From Bacillota bacterium (GTDB lineage Bacteria > Bacillota > UBA4882 > UBA8346): a DNA stretch of 52,063 nt. The notes under the pieces are model-generated. The model was not told where the DNA came from. It saw only the letters and a list, made by a program, of their open reading frames with translations, and searched no databases. The stretch lies in assembly GCA_023394955.1 (NCBI GenBank), contig JAEWZY010000014.1, forward strand, positions 1 through 52,063, written 5' to 3'. Each line of letters opens with the position of its first letter. The stretch's first letter is position 1. The position numbers were made by a program, and so were the translations under genes. Positions 1 to 9,001 of this stretch are shown piece after piece.

Positions 1-117
1 CTATCCGGTGTTTTCAAAAAGCACCAAAACACGAGATAACGGCTGTTACCATTATTATAGCGCATTTTGGGCATATTAAAAAGTATGAAAAAAGAAAACC
101 AAAAGGATGATTATACT

Positions 118-2166
118 ATGCCCGAAACCCAATATACCAATCGCCTGATCCACGAAGCCTCCCCTTACCTTCTCCAACACGCCCACAACCCCGTCGACTG
201 GTATCCCTGGGGCAACGAAGCCTTTGCAAGAGCCAAAGCCGAAGATAAACCCATCCTTCTTTCCTGTGGCTATTCCGCCTGCCACTGGTGCCACGTGATG
301 GAACGGGAGTCTTTCGAGGACCCGGAGATCGCCGCGTTAATGAACCAGTATTTCGTCAATATCAAGGTTGATCGGGAGGAACGGCCCGATATCGATCAGA
401 TCTATCAACAGGCGGTCCAGATGATTACCAGGCATGGCGGTTGGCCGTTGACCGCTTTTTTAGATCATGACCGGCGTCCCTTTTACGGAGGGACCTATTA
501 TCCGCCGGTTTCCATGTACGGCAGGCCGGGGTTTCCCCATATTCTAGAAGCGGTTCATCGCAAATGGGTTGAGGAAAGGGAGCAGATCCGGGAGGCGGGA
601 GCGGAACTCACCAAATTTCTGCAAAGTGAACCGGGATTAGCTAACCAGGATGAGGTTGCTGGTAAAGAGTTTCCGGAGAAGGCGGTTTCAGAGCTATACC
701 GTTACGGGGATACTACTAACGGCGGATTCGGCAGCGCTCCTAAGTTTCCCAATCCGAGCCTGTTAAGATTGTTTTTAAATATTGGGAGCAGAAAAGAAGA
801 TTCCCTCGAATTGAGCCACGCTTTGTTTACCTTGAAGCGGATGGCCCAAGGTGGGATTTATGATCAGTTAGGCGGCGGCTTCCATCGTTACTCAACCGAT
901 CACTTTTGGCTGGCGCCGCATTTTGAAAAGATGCTCTACGACAATGCCCAATTGTTACGCTTATATAGCATTGGTTATCAATTAACCGGCGCCGAAGAAT
1001 TTTCCCAAGTAGTTCGGGAGACCGCCGAATATGTCCGGCGGGAGATGACTGCTCCGGAAGGCGGCTTTTACGCCACTCAGGACGCGGATAGCGAAGGGGA
1101 GGAGGGAAAGTGTTTTCTTTGGAGTATTGATGAAATTAGAGAAACATTGGATCAAGACGAAAGCCGGTTGATCATTGACTACTACGGAGTTACGGAGGAA
1201 GGCAATTTTGAAGGGAAAAATATTCTCAACCGGTTACATGATTTTGAAAACCGAGGTTTTGACGGTTCCACCTTAGCAAAGTTCAACCAGGCCCGCGAGA
1301 GGCTTTTTAAAATACGGGAAGCTAGAGTAAAGCCATTCCGAGATGAGAAAGTGATTACCGGTTGGAACGGATTGATGATCAGCGGTTTGGCTTACAGTTA
1401 TCAGGTTTTTCAAAATGTACCCGATTATCAGGCGGCCCGACGAGGGGCGGATTTTATTCTTAATACCAGCCGTCTTGGGGTTGGCGGTTTAGCCCGGGTT
1501 TACAAGGACGGCAAAGCTTATGGCGAGGCTTTTTTAGATGACTACGTTTTTCTAGCCCAGGGATTGTTGGATCTGTACGAGGCTGATTTTAGCGGTGAAT
1601 GGCTGGTCCGGAGCATTGAATTGACTGAGACGGCCATCGACAGGTTTGGTGGGAATGGTTTGTACTACCTGACTCCTGAAAAAGAAGGTGAACTGGTCAG
1701 CAGACCGCTTTCGGGTCCGGATCAAGCGATTCCAAGCGGGGTGGCGGTCCAGGCGGAAAATTTGCTAAAACTGGCTGCTTACACAGGAAAAAATAAATTT
1801 TGGGAGGAAGCCGGAAGAATCTTTAGCGCTTATAGCGGGGAGATGCAACATAACAGTTGGGGTTATGCCGGACTGATCAGCGCGTTGGATGGGTTTCAGC
1901 AAGGGATTAAGGAATTTACTTTCGTCAGTAACGGAAATGATCTCCCTGAACTATTAGTGAGGTTACGCCGTAATTTTCAGCCCCACCGTATTCTAGCCTG
2001 GACCGGAGAACGTAATAATTTAAAGGATCATCCCGCCGGGGAGCTCTTCGAAAACCGGGAGCCGGTCAACGATAAGCCTACTTGTTATATTTGTATTAAT
2101 CAAAGCTGCTCACCGCCGGTGACCGAGTGGGGGGATTTGGAACGAATCAGCATTAGACGGAGTTAA
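118..2166 (+). CDS. Thioredoxin-domain protein, YyaL / DUF255 (SSP411) family
   Basis: This 682-residue protein has the length and layout of the YyaL/spermatogenesis-associated protein 20 family: an N-terminal thioredoxin-like DUF255 domain followed by an (alpha/alpha)6-barrel region resembling glycoside-metabolising enzymes. The family signature is plain near the N-terminus (NPVDWYPWG, then a CHWCHVM motif with Cys55 and Cys58). The biochemical role of the family is not settled; a redox function or a role in cell-envelope or carbohydrate metabolism has been suggested. The ATG at 118 is chosen over an in-frame TTG at 67 and an ATG at 85 because an AAAGGA-like ribosome binding site lies about 8-10 bases ahead of it. 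It is monocistronic and faces a convergent gene on the other strand. The first 117 bases of the window hold no other gene that I can support. Confidence 0.9.
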   Translation: MPETQYTNRLIHEASPYLLQHAHNPVDWYPWGNEAFARAKAEDKPILLSCGYSACHWCHVMERESFEDPEIAALMNQYFVNIKVDREERPDIDQIYQQAVQMITRHGGWPLTAFLDHDRRPFYGGTYYPPVSMYGRPGFPHILEAVHRKWVEEREQIREAGAELTKFLQSEPGLANQDEVAGKEFPEKAVSELYRYGDTTNGGFGSAPKFPNPSLLRLFLNIGSRKEDSLELSHALFTLKRMAQGGIYDQLGGGFHRYSTDHFWLAPHFEKMLYDNAQLLRLYSIGYQLTGAEEFSQVVRETAEYVRREMTAPEGGFYATQDADSEGEEGKCFLWSIDEIRETLDQDESRLIIDYYGVTEEGNFEGKNILNRLHDFENRGFDGSTLAKFNQARERLFKIREARVKPFRDEKVITGWNGLMISGLAYSYQVFQNVPDYQAARRGADFILNTSRLGVGGLARVYKDGKAYGEAFLDDYVFLAQGLLDLYEADFSGEWLVRSIELTETAIDRFGGNGLYYLTPEKEGELVSRPLSGPDQAIPSGVAVQAENLLKLAAYTGKNKFWEEAGRIFSAYSGEMQHNSWGYAGLISALDGFQQGIKEFTFVSNGNDLPELLVRLRRNFQPHRILAWTGERNNLKDHPAGELFENREPVNDKPTCYICINQSCSPPVTEWGDLERISIRRS

Positions 2167-2178
2167 AATAGGATTAAT

Positions 2179-2541
2179 TTAACGGCGACGGAATAGGTTA
2201 TTCAACAGAATGAGGATAAACATCGGGATTACGATCGGGATAAAGATAAAGGAGAAAAAAGGAAAGACCAGAAAAACTACGACTAAGGCCAAGAAACCAA
2301 AGAACAACCAGTTTAAGATGGCATTGGTTACCCTAACTTGTCGAACATATACCCGTTTATGAGGATCACGGTACTCATATTCGGAATAATCCCGGTTATG
2401 ATGCTGGTTACCGGAACCACCGGCATCAATCGTGATCCCTTTGAAATTCTCCCGTTCTTCCGGGGGGAGGACCTTTACTTTTCCTGTTTCTTCGGAAGCG
2501 GCGCCGGAGTAGGAAGTATAATGGTCATTATCGTTAGCCAT
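2179..2541 (-). CDS. Small membrane protein of unknown function
   Basis: A 120-residue protein with a polar, acidic N-terminal half and a strongly hydrophobic C-terminal half (about residues 72-115) that can form one or two membrane helices, ending in a positively charged RRR tail. The start is well supported: an AAGGAGA ribosome binding site precedes the ATG at good spacing on the minus strand. I recognise no family. It converges with the YyaL-type gene, leaving only 12 bases between the two stop codons. Confidence 0.7.
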   Translation of the reverse strand: MANDNDHYTSYSGAASEETGKVKVLPPEERENFKGITIDAGGSGNQHHNRDYSEYEYRDPHKRVYVRQVRVTNAILNWLFFGFLALVVVFLVFPFFSFIFIPIVIPMFILILLNNLFRRR

Positions 2542-2807
2542 CTAAATTTCTCCTTGAAGTAGGTGATAAGGATTAGCTTAATTATAATTTAGTTTTATCA
2601 AGAGATCAAATCCAGTTAAAGTTTGGCATATGCAGATCGACCCCGCCGGGCCGGAGTGTTACTGCGGGAAATGGGTTGTGCAGAGACCTATATCAGCGAT
2701 TGAGCGGCAATTTATCGAATATTGAGAAACTTTATACTTTAGGCGTGAAGAAGTAAGAAAAAATCTTCTCCGATGGGTTGGAGACACCTATTGTCACTTT
2801 TAGAGTA
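2542..2807. other. Intergenic region without a supported gene
   Basis: About 265 bases between the small membrane protein and the MFS gene. I see no gene here. In one plus-strand frame, around 2635-2702, there is a short stretch ending in a stop that reads like a piece of a coding sequence (ADRPRRAGVLLREMG), possibly a decayed gene fragment, but it has no start or ribosome binding site and is too short to assign. Confidence 0.3.
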
Positions 2808-3983
2808 CTATATTTGGGCCCATTTTTGCACCTGTCTTCCAACACCTAGTGTCAACAATAAACACAGTATCCCAAAGAAGATAAAGATCCAATTCAAGCC
2901 GGAAAAAGTACCGATGATTCCGGAAGTGACCGGAGCGATAAACAGTCCCAAGGTCCTGAATGTATTTTGCATGGCATAAGCTCGGCCCTGAAAATCCGAA
3001 TCCACTCCGGTGGCGATTAATGCTGCCGATGATGGCGAGATTGCGGCCCCGAAGATTCCAAAAATAAAATATAAAGCCGCAAACAGCCAAATGGTATCAA
3101 TTGTTCCCAATAGGACGCCGACCAAACCCATACCGGATAAACCAATTAAAATGGTACGCGGATAGGAGATTTTTTCACCGATTCGGCTCCAAAGATAGGC
3201 AGTCAGAAAGAGAGCCAAACCCGGCAGGGAATAAGTAATGCCGCTGATTATCCGATTAGTGTTGGGGGCGATCTGTTGGAGATATAGCGCTAAAATCGGG
3301 GTTGGCGCCGACATGATCATGGCATTAATAAACTCCACGCTCATTACAGTAACCATTACCGGCATTTTAAAAATCAATTTGCAATCTTGCCAGATCGAAG
3401 TCTGGGCGGTAATTAGCGGTTTTTCCCGTTCTTCCACGAACAAGGCGACTAGTATAAATGATATAAATGTTAATATTCCCGATAAAACCATCGACCCGCG
3501 AAGGCCGGCGATCACCGCCAGTAACCCGCCCAAGGCCGGCCCTAAGATGACCCCGGCCGACTGGAGGGTATAGGCGATGGAGACATATCTGCCCGAAGCT
3601 GTTTTGGGTGTGTTCGTTGCGATTAAGGCAATTGAGCCGGGAATAAACCCGGTCAATACACCGTTCATTAAACGTAAAAAAGCTAATTGACCATAGTTTT
3701 GACATAAACTCATTCCGAAATAAACCAGGCTCAAACAGATACCGGCGCGCATTACCATTGGTTTGCGACCGTATTTGTCAGACATTTTTCCCCAGAACGG
3801 CCCTATCAGGGAAGAAGCTGAGAATTGCAAAGTAAAAAGCAGACCGGACAAGAACGGTAGGTTATCGGTGATTCCTAATTCGTCTAAAAATAAAGGAAGG
3901 AATGGCGCAATCTGTTGCCAGCTAAATGATGCTAAAAAGATGGTAAACGATAAGATTAATAAGTTGCGTTGGTAGTAAGTCAT
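2808..3983 (-). CDS. MFS transporter, DHA1-type drug exporter
   Basis: A 391-residue major facilitator superfamily protein with about 12 hydrophobic segments. The loop 2-3 motif A is clear (GPFWGKMSDKYGRKP) and the fifth helix carries the antiporter motif C (GVILGPALGG), which together point to a proton-coupled drug/H+ antiporter of the DHA1 type. Substrate cannot be read from sequence. A GAGGGG ribosome binding site precedes the ATG. The gene is divergent from hydG and separated from it by about 470 bases that contain the hydG promoter and leader; no regulator is adjacent. Confidence 0.9.
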   Translation of the reverse strand: MTYYQRNLLILSFTIFLASFSWQQIAPFLPLFLDELGITDNLPFLSGLLFTLQFSASSLIGPFWGKMSDKYGRKPMVMRAGICLSLVYFGMSLCQNYGQLAFLRLMNGVLTGFIPGSIALIATNTPKTASGRYVSIAYTLQSAGVILGPALGGLLAVIAGLRGSMVLSGILTFISFILVALFVEEREKPLITAQTSIWQDCKLIFKMPVMVTVMSVEFINAMIMSAPTPILALYLQQIAPNTNRIISGITYSLPGLALFLTAYLWSRIGEKISYPRTILIGLSGMGLVGVLLGTIDTIWLFAALYFIFGIFGAAISPSSAALIATGVDSDFQGRAYAMQNTFRTLGLFIAPVTSGIIGTFSGLNWIFIFFGILCLLLTLGVGRQVQKWAQI

Positions 3984-4215
3984 AGTTGCCCCTCGTCATA
4001 ATATCAATAATAAGCCTAATATTATTGCATCTAATTGGCGCTCATCTGCTTAAACCCTTTAACGTGAAGATTAATATTGAATAAACATTTATATAAAAAA
4101 TGAGCTGCCCCTGTATCTTCCGGGAGTAATGAGCGCGCGCGGAGGATTGAGCTGAAGGGGCAGAAAATTAATAAAAAAATGATGTGTAGGAGCAGTAAGG
4201 TTTTACATTTTGGGA

Positions 4216-4244
4216 TTGTTCTTTTTATCACAACATGGTAGAAT
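4216..4244 (+). promoter_or_regulatory. Sigma-A promoter of hydG
   Basis: TTGTTC (4216-4221) and TAGAAT (4239-4244) are separated by exactly 17 bases, a good vegetative promoter. Transcription would start near 4251 and give a leader of about 200 bases before hydG. Confidence 0.65.
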
Positions 4245-4320
4245 CGAAATAAAGGTTTGTTATCCGTGACTTTAAACGGTCATTGACGATGAACCGTACA
4301 TTAAAAATAGGTTTTGAGTC

Positions 4321-4355
4321 GTTCTGAGGCCGAAGAACAGTCTGAGGCTGGAGAC
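4321..4355 (+). promoter_or_regulatory. Tandem hairpins in the hydG leader RNA
   Basis: Two adjacent small hairpins with nearly the same loop. The first has stem GTTCT/AGAAC (4321-4325 with 4334-4338) and loop GAGGCCGA; the second has stem GTCT/AGAC (4340-4343 with 4352-4355) and loop GAGGCTGG. The two are imperfect direct repeats of about 17-19 bases. The 3' side of the second hairpin (4349-4358, TGGAGACATT) can alternatively pair with 4401-4411 (AATGTTCTCCA, one bulged base), which is part of the downstream terminator. This is the arrangement of an RNA switch: one fold leaves the terminator free, the other breaks it. The ligand or protein is unknown. Confidence 0.5.
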
Positions 4356-4388
4356 ATTCGAACAAAGGCGTTGTGCGTATCAATCCGA

Positions 4389-4431
4389 CCCTTATTTGTG
4401 AATGTTCTCCATTCTCAAATGAGGGTTTTTT
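4389..4431 (+). terminator. Rho-independent terminator / attenuator ahead of hydG
   Basis: Positions 4389-4404 pair with 4410-4425 in 15 of 16 positions (one T-T mismatch, one G-T pair) around a five-base loop, and six T residues follow at 4426-4431. It lies between the hydG promoter and the hydG ribosome binding site, so it would stop transcription before the gene unless antiterminated. It could also end a short transcript from upstream, but the nearest upstream gene runs the other way. Confidence 0.75.
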
Positions 4432-4451
4432 AATTTAAAGGGGGATTGAAG

Positions 4452-5897
4452 ATGAAATTTTCAGACAAATACCGGGCTGATTTCGCGGAGTACGACGTAA
4501 TGGAACGGGATTTTATCAACGACGAATTGATTTGGTCTCAATTAAAGAAATGGGAGAACCCATCACCTTGTGATGTCCGGAAGGTCTTAGCGAAAGCCGC
4601 TTGTCAAGTTCGGTTGGGACCGGAAGAGATGGCTGTTTTAATACAGAACCGGGACCCGGAAACTAGCGCTGAGATGTATAGTCTGGCCAATCAGTTGAAA
4701 CGGGAGGTTTACGGCGACCGGATTGTCTTCTTTGCCCCGCTTTATATTAGCGATAAGTGCGCTAATAATTGCCTCTATTGCGGTTATCGCAGCTCCAACC
4801 TGGCTATTCGGCGCAAAACCCTGACCATGGAAGAACTCCGGCGTGAAGTGGAGATCATGATCGGTGAGGGACAGAAACGGACTGTTTTGGTGTACGGGGA
4901 ATCGCCGGAGACCGATATCGATTACATTTGTGATACGGTCAGGCAAGTTTACAGCGTCAAGAACGGACATGGTGAAATCCGCCGGGCCAATATCAATTGT
5001 GCCCCCTTGAACAGGGATGAGTTGCGCCGATTAAAGAAGGTAGGCATCGGGACTTTCCAGGTGTTTCAAGAGACTTATCATCACGAAACCTACGAAAAAC
5101 TACACCCGGCCAATACCGTTAAGGGACATTACCGCTGGCGTTTATACTGCCACGATAGAGCTTTAGACGCCGGAGTGGATGATGTGGGAATCGGGGTGCT
5201 GTTCGGACTGTATGACTGGCGGTTTGAGGCGATGGGGTTATTACATCATACTATCCATCTGGAAGAGAAATATAACGGGGTTGGCCCGCATACGATCTCG
5301 TTTCCCCGGATTCAACCGGCCTTGAATACCCCATATACTTTGAACCCCGAGTATGCGGTGAGCGATACGGACTTCAAAAAATTGGTGGCTATTATCCGTT
5401 TGTCCGTGCCGTATACCGGGATGATCCTGACTGCTCGTGAAAGCGCTGCAGTCCGTAAAGAAGTGGTTCCTCTGGGGATCTCTCAAATTGACGCCGGGAG
5501 CCGTGTCGGGGTGGGCGGATATCGGGAAGCCGCCAATTCCATGCCTGATAAAGAACAGTTTCAACTAGGGGACACTCGTTCCTTGGATGACGTGATCCGG
5601 GAAACCTGCTTGTCAGGAAATATTCCTTCACTGTGCACCGCTTGTTACCGGAAGGGCCGGACCGGGGAGCATTTTATGGGGTTGGCCAAATCCAGCTTTG
5701 TCCGTAATTTTTGCATGCCCAACGCCATTTGTACTCTAAAAGAATATTTGTTGGATTATGCCAGCCCGGAGACGCGACAAGCGGGAGAGGCATTGATTGC
5801 CAAGGGGTTAGCGGAGACCGGCGACGCGAAGACCCGGGAGTTTTTGAGTCGGGCTTTACAAAGATTGGAGGCTGGGGAGAGGGACATCTATGTATAA
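4452..5897 (+). CDS. hydG: [FeFe]-hydrogenase maturase HydG (2-iminoacetate synthase)
   Basis: HydG is a radical SAM enzyme that cleaves tyrosine to p-cresol and dehydroglycine and turns the latter into CO and cyanide bound to iron, the diatomic ligands of the H-cluster. The 481-residue protein has the radical SAM CX3CX2C cluster site at Cys103/Cys107/Cys110 (CANNCLYC) and the HydG-specific C-terminal site CX2CX22C at Cys395/Cys398/Cys421, which separates HydG from the related ThiH. The ATG at 4452 is preferred over a TTG at 4446 because of the AGGGGG site just upstream. It has its own promoter and an attenuator-like leader. hydF follows after 300 bases and hydE further on, so the maturation trio is complete here; no hydA structural gene is in view. 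Confidence 0.97.
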   Translation: MKFSDKYRADFAEYDVMERDFINDELIWSQLKKWENPSPCDVRKVLAKAACQVRLGPEEMAVLIQNRDPETSAEMYSLANQLKREVYGDRIVFFAPLYISDKCANNCLYCGYRSSNLAIRRKTLTMEELRREVEIMIGEGQKRTVLVYGESPETDIDYICDTVRQVYSVKNGHGEIRRANINCAPLNRDELRRLKKVGIGTFQVFQETYHHETYEKLHPANTVKGHYRWRLYCHDRALDAGVDDVGIGVLFGLYDWRFEAMGLLHHTIHLEEKYNGVGPHTISFPRIQPALNTPYTLNPEYAVSDTDFKKLVAIIRLSVPYTGMILTARESAAVRKEVVPLGISQIDAGSRVGVGGYREAANSMPDKEQFQLGDTRSLDDVIRETCLSGNIPSLCTACYRKGRTGEHFMGLAKSSFVRNFCMPNAICTLKEYLLDYASPETRQAGEALIAKGLAETGDAKTREFLSRALQRLEAGERDIYV

Positions 5898-6196
5898 ATT
5901 GGTCAGTTAAGCAAACAAAACCTCAAGCCATGCGTTGGAGAGAAAAGAGATGCTGATTAATGAATAACTGAAAGTTCAGCCAATTCGGCAAGGGTTTCAC
6001 CTCAGCGCGTTAGGGCTAATAGCGCTGGTTCTCGGGTACCGACTAAGTGGCTAAAATGATAATTTAGATATAATTAAATATAATACCTGTTATTCGGGTG
6101 GTTATGACTATGGATGAAATATTCCGCCCTATAAGTCACGAATAACTGCTTATAAATTTTAACACCAGCCTATAAAAATTTAGATTGGAGGTTTTC
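5898..6196 (+). promoter_or_regulatory. Structured spacer between hydG and hydF
   Basis: No gene is supported in these 299 bases, but they hold two inverted repeats. CAGCGC (6003-6008) pairs with GCGCTG (6022-6027), with an inner TTAG/CTAA stem. GTTATTCG (6089-6096) pairs with CGAATAAC (6139-6146); inside it TGACT pairs with AGTCA at 6134-6138, with an eight-base bulge on the 5' side only. TATAAT-like hexamers occur at 6069 and 6079 but without a good -35 box, so a separate hydF promoter is possible rather than shown. No T-run follows either hairpin. Confidence 0.4.
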
Positions 6197-7438
6197 ATGG
6201 GCAACTTAAATGAGACTCCTAACAGTTCCCGGCTGCAGATCGCCATCTTCGGACGGCGGAACGCCGGGAAATCAAGTTTGATCAATGCCTTGGCCGGACA
6301 ACCCGTGGCTTTGGTCTCGGCGGAACCGGGAACCACTACCGATCCGGTGATTAAAGCGATGGAATTGTTGCCGTTGGGGCCGGTCGCGCTAATTGACACC
6401 GCCGGCCTAGATGATACCGGGGCTTTGGGTGAGTTGCGTGTGGAACGCGCCTATGGGATCTTGAATCGCGCCGATTTGGCAATCATAGTTCTGGATAGCC
6501 AGACCGGGGTTACCGGTTTTGAGGTGGAACTGCTCCAAACCATCCGGGCCAAGAAAATTCCATTAGTCGGGGTCGTCAATAAGGTTGATTTGGAGGGATA
6601 TAATAGGGTCGAACGTTTAAAGTGGCAAGAACAACTCAAATTAAAATTGTTGGAGGTAGCAGCGCCAACCGGTGTAGGTATCCCGGAACTTAAAATGACA
6701 ATCATCCGCAATGCTACCAATCGAGAACCGGAACCACCTTTAGTCGGTGATTTAATTAAACCTGGAGACTTTGTGGTACTGGTTATACCGATTGATACAG
6801 CCGCCCCCAAAGGCCGTCTAATCCTTCCTCAGCAACAAGTTCTCAGAGAAATATTGGATCAGGACTGTGTAGCAATTACCACTAAAGAGGATGGACTTAA
6901 GGAAACATTGGAGTATTTGGGGAAGAAACCGGCAATTGTGATCACTGATTCCCAAGCCTTTAAGAAGGTGGCTGCGGATACGCCGCCGGAGATCCTTTTG
7001 ACTTCTTTTTCGATTTTATTTGCCCGTTACAAAGGAGATTTAGTTGAACTAGTCAGAGGGGTAAAGGCCCTTAAGAGAATCCGGCCCGGAGACCGGGTGT
7101 TGGTGGCCGAAGGTTGCGCTCATCACCGGCAGTGTGATGATATTGGAACGGTGAAGATCCCCCGCTGGCTTCGACAGTTGGCCGGCGGTGAAATCGATTT
7201 TGAATGGGTCAGCGGTTTAAGTTTGCCGAAAGATTTATCCCGGTATCGGTTGGTGATTCATTGCGGTGGCTGTATGCTTAACCGGCGCGAGATAGGTTAT
7301 AGGGTGGGGCTGGCCAAAGAACAGTCGGTACCGATAATCAATTATGGGGTATTCATCGCTTATGCGCAAGAAGCTTTTCCTAGGGCGCTAAGTCCGTTTC
7401 CGGAGTTGGAAGGTTTGCTGGATGAAGAATTCAAGTAA
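6197..7438 (+). CDS. hydF: [FeFe]-hydrogenase maturation GTPase HydF
   Basis: HydF is the scaffold on which the 2Fe subcluster is assembled and from which it is handed to apo-HydA. This 413-residue protein begins with a GTPase domain (P-loop GRRNAGKS at about residues 19-26, DTAG switch II, NKVD base motif) and ends with the cluster-binding domain: Cys307 and His309 in CAH and the HCGGC motif with Cys356 and Cys359, matching the family CxH...HCxxC pattern. The ATG at 6197 is preceded by TTGGAGG; an in-frame TTG at 6185 overlaps that site and is rejected. The TM1266-like gene and hydE follow within a few tens of bases, indicating one operon. Confidence 0.97.
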   Translation: MGNLNETPNSSRLQIAIFGRRNAGKSSLINALAGQPVALVSAEPGTTTDPVIKAMELLPLGPVALIDTAGLDDTGALGELRVERAYGILNRADLAIIVLDSQTGVTGFEVELLQTIRAKKIPLVGVVNKVDLEGYNRVERLKWQEQLKLKLLEVAAPTGVGIPELKMTIIRNATNREPEPPLVGDLIKPGDFVVLVIPIDTAAPKGRLILPQQQVLREILDQDCVAITTKEDGLKETLEYLGKKPAIVITDSQAFKKVAADTPPEILLTSFSILFARYKGDLVELVRGVKALKRIRPGDRVLVAEGCAHHRQCDDIGTVKIPRWLRQLAGGEIDFEWVSGLSLPKDLSRYRLVIHCGGCMLNRREIGYRVGLAKEQSVPIINYGVFIAYAQEAFPRALSPFPELEGLLDEEFK

Positions 7439-7462
7439 ATATCCTTACGGGGGGTTGTTTTG

Positions 7463-7720
7463 ATGAACGCGGCAAAACGATTAGGAGTAATCGCTATTAT
7501 TCTGGAACGACCACAGGAGTCACAGGAGATAGTTAACAGCTTGATCAGCGGGTTTAATCAGATTGTTGTGGGACGGATGGGGATTCCGCACCGGGAGAGG
7601 AATGTAGGGGTGCTCTCTTTGATCGTCGACGGCGCTGAGGATGAGATTAACACGCTCACCGGAAAGCTGGGAAATATCAACGGAGTCAGCGCCCGAGCCA
7701 CTATGACCAAAAAAAGTTGA
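7463..7720 (+). CDS. TM1266-type putative iron-only hydrogenase system regulator
   Basis: An 85-residue protein similar in length and sequence to the small TM1266 family found inside [FeFe]-hydrogenase maturation clusters. It has an ACT/NikR-C-like pattern (RLGVIAIILERP at the N-terminus, an IPHRERNVGVLSL segment in the middle). The family is annotated as a putative regulator of the hydrogenase system, largely from gene context; no DNA-binding domain is seen. A GGGGGG ribosome binding site precedes ATG 7463; the TTG immediately before it is less likely. It lies between hydF (24 bases away) and hydE (10 bases away). Confidence 0.85.
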   Translation: MNAAKRLGVIAIILERPQESQEIVNSLISGFNQIVVGRMGIPHRERNVGVLSLIVDGAEDEINTLTGKLGNINGVSARATMTKKS

Positions 7721-7730
7721 AGGAGTAGGC

Positions 7731-8792
7731 ATGATGGGCAATTGCGCCGTTAACGGGGGTAATCATTCTGACCCGCTAATTTTGAAGGACCGGGAATGGA
7801 TCACTAGGCTGATCCGGGATCCGGGAAGCCGTGAAGCTCGACAAATCTTAACCATAGCCGACCGGGTACGGGCGGAGACGGTTGGCGACGCAGTCCATCT
7901 CCGGGGATTGATCGAGTTTTCCAACTATTGCCGGAACAATTGTTTATACTGCGGTTTACGGCGGAATAACCGTAAGGTCTCCCGCTACCGAATGGCTCCG
8001 AGGGAGATCATTGCCGTTGCGGAAGACGGGGCCAGGCTTGGGTTTAAGACAATAGTCCTCCAAGCGGGAGAAGATCCGGCTTACAGCGGGAACCTGATAG
8101 CGGAGATCGTCAGGGAGATTAAAAAGCTCGGCCCGGTAGTTACATTGAGTATTGGGGAACGTGAGCCTCGGGAATACGAACTATGGCGTCACGCAGGGGC
8201 CGAGCGGTACCTAATGCGGCATGAAACTGCTGATCCGTTATTGTATGAACGATTGCATCCCGGCCAGTCCTTTATCAGAAGAGTGTCCCGGCTTAAGATT
8301 TTAAAAGAATTGGACTATCAAGTAGGGGCCGGATTTATGGTCGGCTTGCCCGGGCAGAGCGCCGAAACGTTAAAGGCGGATCTTGAATTAGCTTGGGAGT
8401 TACAGGCGGAGATGGTTGGAATCGGCCCGTTTATTCCCCATCCCGATACTCCGCTTGGAAAAGAACCGGGAGGAACTTTGGAGCGGACTTGCCTGATGGT
8501 GGCTTTGACCAGATTGGCTTTACCCTATGCTTTAATCCCGGCCACCACCGCTTTGGGAAGCATTGACCCGTTGGGGCGGGAGGCGGCGCTGCGGGCCGGG
8601 GCCAATGTGGTAATGCCCAATCTGACGCCTAAAAAATACCGGCCGGACTATCAGATTTATCCGAATAAGATTTGTCTAGAGGAAGAATTAGTCCAGTGCC
8701 GAGGCTGCATTACCAGGAGAATTGAAGCCGTCAGCCGGACTGTAGCCAATGATCCGGGGCATAATTTGGTTTGGCTGGGGAACGGAGGTTAA
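7731..8792 (+). CDS. hydE: [FeFe]-hydrogenase maturase HydE (radical SAM)
   Basis: HydE is the radical SAM maturase that processes the HydG-derived iron synthon on the way to the 2Fe subcluster. The 353-residue protein carries the SAM cluster motif CX3CX2C at Cys67/Cys71/Cys74 (CRNNCLYC) and the second, non-essential cluster site CX7CX2C at Cys315/Cys323/Cys326 near the C-terminus, both typical of HydE rather than biotin synthase. AAGGAG precedes the tandem ATGATG start; the second ATG at 7734 is equally possible. It is the last gene of the hydF operon. Confidence 0.96.
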   Translation: MMGNCAVNGGNHSDPLILKDREWITRLIRDPGSREARQILTIADRVRAETVGDAVHLRGLIEFSNYCRNNCLYCGLRRNNRKVSRYRMAPREIIAVAEDGARLGFKTIVLQAGEDPAYSGNLIAEIVREIKKLGPVVTLSIGEREPREYELWRHAGAERYLMRHETADPLLYERLHPGQSFIRRVSRLKILKELDYQVGAGFMVGLPGQSAETLKADLELAWELQAEMVGIGPFIPHPDTPLGKEPGGTLERTCLMVALTRLALPYALIPATTALGSIDPLGREAALRAGANVVMPNLTPKKYRPDYQIYPNKICLEEELVQCRGCITRRIEAVSRTVANDPGHNLVWLGNGG

Positions 8793-8901
8793 AAAGTTGT
8801 TTCGGCTGTTCACGATCGGCCATTATTCCGTCAATAGCTAGCATAAGGATGAAATGAGGTATTGAGAATAGATTCCGGATCATCCCGGATGCACTTCTAA
8901 G

Positions 8902-8965
8902 CATTCCGGTTATCTTCCGGAGTGTTCAAAAAAGAAATCGGAAGGGATAAAGAGCGCCTCCGATT
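8902..8965. repeat. Two hairpins downstream of hydE
   Basis: CATTCCGG (8902-8909) pairs with CCGGAGTG (8917-8924), and AATCGGA (8936-8942) pairs with TCCGATT (8959-8965). Neither is followed by a clear T-run on either strand, so they may be transcript-end structures between two converging genes rather than typical intrinsic terminators. Confidence 0.35.
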
Positions 8966-9001
8966 GGTTAGAAGTTATACGACAGACTGTAGCGACTTAA
9001 T

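Noticed and set aside
2635..2702. Fragment reading like part of a rhodanese or other enzyme
   Set aside because: About 22 codons without start or ribosome site; too short for a family call.
4031..4231. Minus-strand frame of 66 codons with a hydrophobic stretch upstream of hydG
   Set aside because: It starts at GTG without a ribosome binding site and overlaps the hydG promoter; it looks like AT-rich chance coding.
4321..4355. ANTAR-type antiterminator target, suggested by the twin hairpins
   Set aside because: The loops do not fit the ANTAR pattern (A at position 1, G at position 4 of a hexaloop), and no ANTAR protein is nearby; kept as an unassigned element.
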